64,000 nucleotides of DNA from Bactericera cockerelli. Lineage: Eukaryota; Arthropoda; Insecta; Hemiptera; Triozidae. Both the position numbers and the translations under genes were made by a program. Below are positions 62,320-64,000 of the stretch, one piece after another (the first letter of the stretch is position 1; the number at the start of each line of letters is the position of its first letter). The notes beneath the pieces are model-generated. The model made no database searches and was not told the DNA's origin. It saw nothing but the letters and a program-made list of their open reading frames with translations. The stretch spans positions 1,650,864 to 1,714,863 of the forward strand of contig CM044962.1 in assembly GCA_024516035.1 (NCBI GenBank). The letters are read 5' to 3'.

Positions 62320-62618
62320 TCAAAGATATAGGATGTTTCACATCCGTTTTAATTTAGTAGTCATGAAACAGAAGCTACTGTAGACGCTTGTGGTCTGTGT
62401 TGTAGCCTGCCCATCCTGTAGTATGCTTCCCATCTGATGGGCGAGAAGTAACATAATACTTCCCAATTAGGTGCTGGGTCAACACGAGCGCACCGGAAGG
62501 TATCCCTTAAAAACAATTGTAACCAAATTAAGAATACAAATTTTTGTCGGCACGGGGTATCGAACCCGGGACCTTCCGCATGGTAATCGAGTGCTTAACC
62601 ACTGAGCTAATCGCATAT
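62320..62618 (-). mobile_element. SINE family D, minus strand
   Basis: AGTCATGAAACAGAAGCTAC, GTAGACGCTTGTGGTCTGTG, TTTGTCGGCACGGGGTATCG, TTAACCACTGAGCTAATCGC. Confidence 0.82.
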
Positions 62619-62639
62619 ACTCTATGGGCCGAATAATAA

Positions 62640-63040
62640 AACAGAATTAAATAGATAAACCAGGGGCTCTTTTCATGAAAAAAACTACACTAAAACAAAT
62701 CACTTTACGATTTCCTTTTAAACTGCAACGCAAACGTCCATTCCTAAAGTGTAAACAAATGAAATTAAAAAAATAAAATATTTTATAAATTTAAATAATT
62801 TTCTTGTGTCTTTCAGTTTTCTCTAATTCATTCAAATAAATAATAACCACTAGTAAAAATGAAAGAAAATGTGTGGCAGTTGACAGATTACTTTGGAAAT
62901 CAATTCGTAAAGTTTCTTTATGGAACGGAATTTGAATCTTGAAATGTGAATTTGTCAAGTATGAAGTATAAAGTGCTTTATGTAATTGGCACCAGATTAT
63001 CCCTCAAATTGGTCTAGTGGTTTAATAATTCGAAAAAAAG
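62640..63040. other. AT-rich DNA, nothing recognised
   Basis: The start (GGGCCGAATAATAAAACAGA at about 62627) is an end of the GGGCCGAAT MITE family; the rest is unassigned. Confidence 0.45.
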
Positions 63041-63044
63041 ACAG

Positions 63045-63190
63045 ACAGACACAAAACCAAAGTTGTTCAAGAGGTTATAAAATTTCCAGAAATATGAAAA
63101 CAATTGAAATCGGAGCAAAAAAATATTTATTTATTTTTTACAAAAACCAACACAATACTTCCGATGTCTAAAGAAATTTATCAGAAATAA
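63045..63190 (+). repeat. Dispersed repeat (CTTCCGAT family), third copy
   Basis: TCAAGAGGTTATAAAATTTC, CAGAAATATGAAAACAATTG, AAATCGGAGCAAAAAAATAT and AACACAATACTTCCGATGTC. Confidence 0.6.
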
Positions 63191-63393
63191 AAATCACAAC
63201 GCCTTCTGAAAATGTAATGGTCTTGGAATATACTTAAGAACCTGAAAGTTAATATTGACTAAAGATATGTATGTATGTATGTACATATATGTATATGACA
63301 CACCACACTGTACTAATAAACTTACCTACTTGAAAACTTTGCAAGGTTGACGCCTGAATAAAGTTTTGACGTCTACATCGATACTAGGTCTAT

Positions 63394-63415
63394 CCCCCCC
63401 CCCCCCCCCCCCCCC
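63394..63415. repeat. Poly-C run of ~22 bp
   Basis: Uninterrupted C. The length may be unreliable in sequencing. Confidence 0.9.
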
Positions 63416-63685
63416 TACATCATTTTTAATACAAGGTGTCCAGGGTATTTTTTCTCACAGAAAACATTATTTTAAATACCTACAAGTACATTTATAGAGC
63501 AGTGGTCCGCAATCTTGGACACACATTGTATGTTTTACGTCGACTGAAAGATTGTCTACAGTAAGTACAGAGTATGATCCATTGTGTTATGTATTAACAC
63601 ATTGGGTACCACTTATATTTTGTGTCAGTTTTCCCCCAGGCCACGCTCCAAAAACCTAATTTCTTATTTTTGCCATAATTTTTTT

Positions 63686-64000
63686 ACTTTCCTTATCCTA
63701 TCTATAATAAGGAAAGTATTGTATTCGTCGAAAATTTGACCTACCCAGTTTTTCACATTTCTGGACGAATCATAGCCTCAGGATACCAAAAAAGTTGTTT
63801 TCAGCCATTGGTCCGTGCGTCTGTCTGTCTGTCTGTCTGTCCGTCTGTCTGTCTGTCTGTGAACAGGATATCTCAAGAACGGTAAGAGCTAGAGACTTGA
63901 AATTTGGTATGCGAATTAATTTTATACACAAGACGAACCACGAAACTTTTGGTTGAAATCGGCCGCAAAATGCGACCGCAGGGCCGCAAATATTAGCCGC
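63686..64000 (+). mobile_element. Repeat family H, partial at window end
   Basis: ACTTTCCTTATCCTATCTAT, CGAAAATTTGACCTACCCAG, a TCTG repeat, AACAGGATATCTCAAGAACG. It closely matches 24060-24370 and runs off the window. Confidence 0.75.

Overview
This window is repeat-dominated, AT-rich nuclear DNA from an arthropod, almost certainly an insect. The one convincing host gene is a minus-strand odorant receptor of the insect 7tm_6 family, split by a large intron. The rest is a layered deposit of transposable elements, SINEs, hairpin MITEs, minisatellites and microsatellites, typical of a large, transposon-rich insect genome. The species cannot be read from the sequence; Hemiptera is a guess only. 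No operon, CRISPR array, plasmid or viral genome is present.

Layout. 1-8300: the odorant receptor, with exon 1 at 7253-8299, exon 2 at 1-367 running off the window, and a 6.9 kb intron. The intron holds a LINE with a reverse transcriptase on the + strand and, on the minus strand, an ORF1-only LINE fragment with a CCHC zinc knuckle and a poly-A tail. 9500-12400: a 2.4 kb element with inverted repeats of about 560 bp, a perfect 8-bp target duplication and a broken gene of a family I cannot place firmly; it sits inside an older inverted repeat. 12.8-22 kb: many SINEs, including a 5S-rRNA-derived family, plus an internally deleted mariner-type element and GA microsatellites. 22-30 kb: minisatellites, a 460-bp CT tract and two hAT-type elements with perfect target duplications. 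30.7-32 kb: an internally deleted piggyBac element with TTAA duplications and a spliced 5' coding end. 33-47 kb: hairpin MITEs with CAGGGTGT ends and TA target sites, a GC-rich 102-bp triplicate repeat, a dead RTE-type LINE tail and SINEs nested in SINEs. 48-64 kb: more SINEs, CT/GA tracts and further hAT-type elements, including a 2.8 kb hAT whose arms are built from AAGTAC/GTACTT repeats.

How it fits together. Only the receptor has a clear host role (odorant sensing with the Orco co-receptor, by family). The mobile elements record a sequence of events: several insertions can be ordered because one lies inside another or inside its target duplication. At least seven tRNA-derived SINE families coexist with the 5S-derived family, so several LINE machineries have probably been active. 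Four DNA transposons (mariner, piggyBac, hAT and the long-inverted-repeat element) are each represented by internally deleted or broken copies with intact ends, that is, by MITE-like derivatives. Family names come from reading motifs and termini by eye; no database search was possible.
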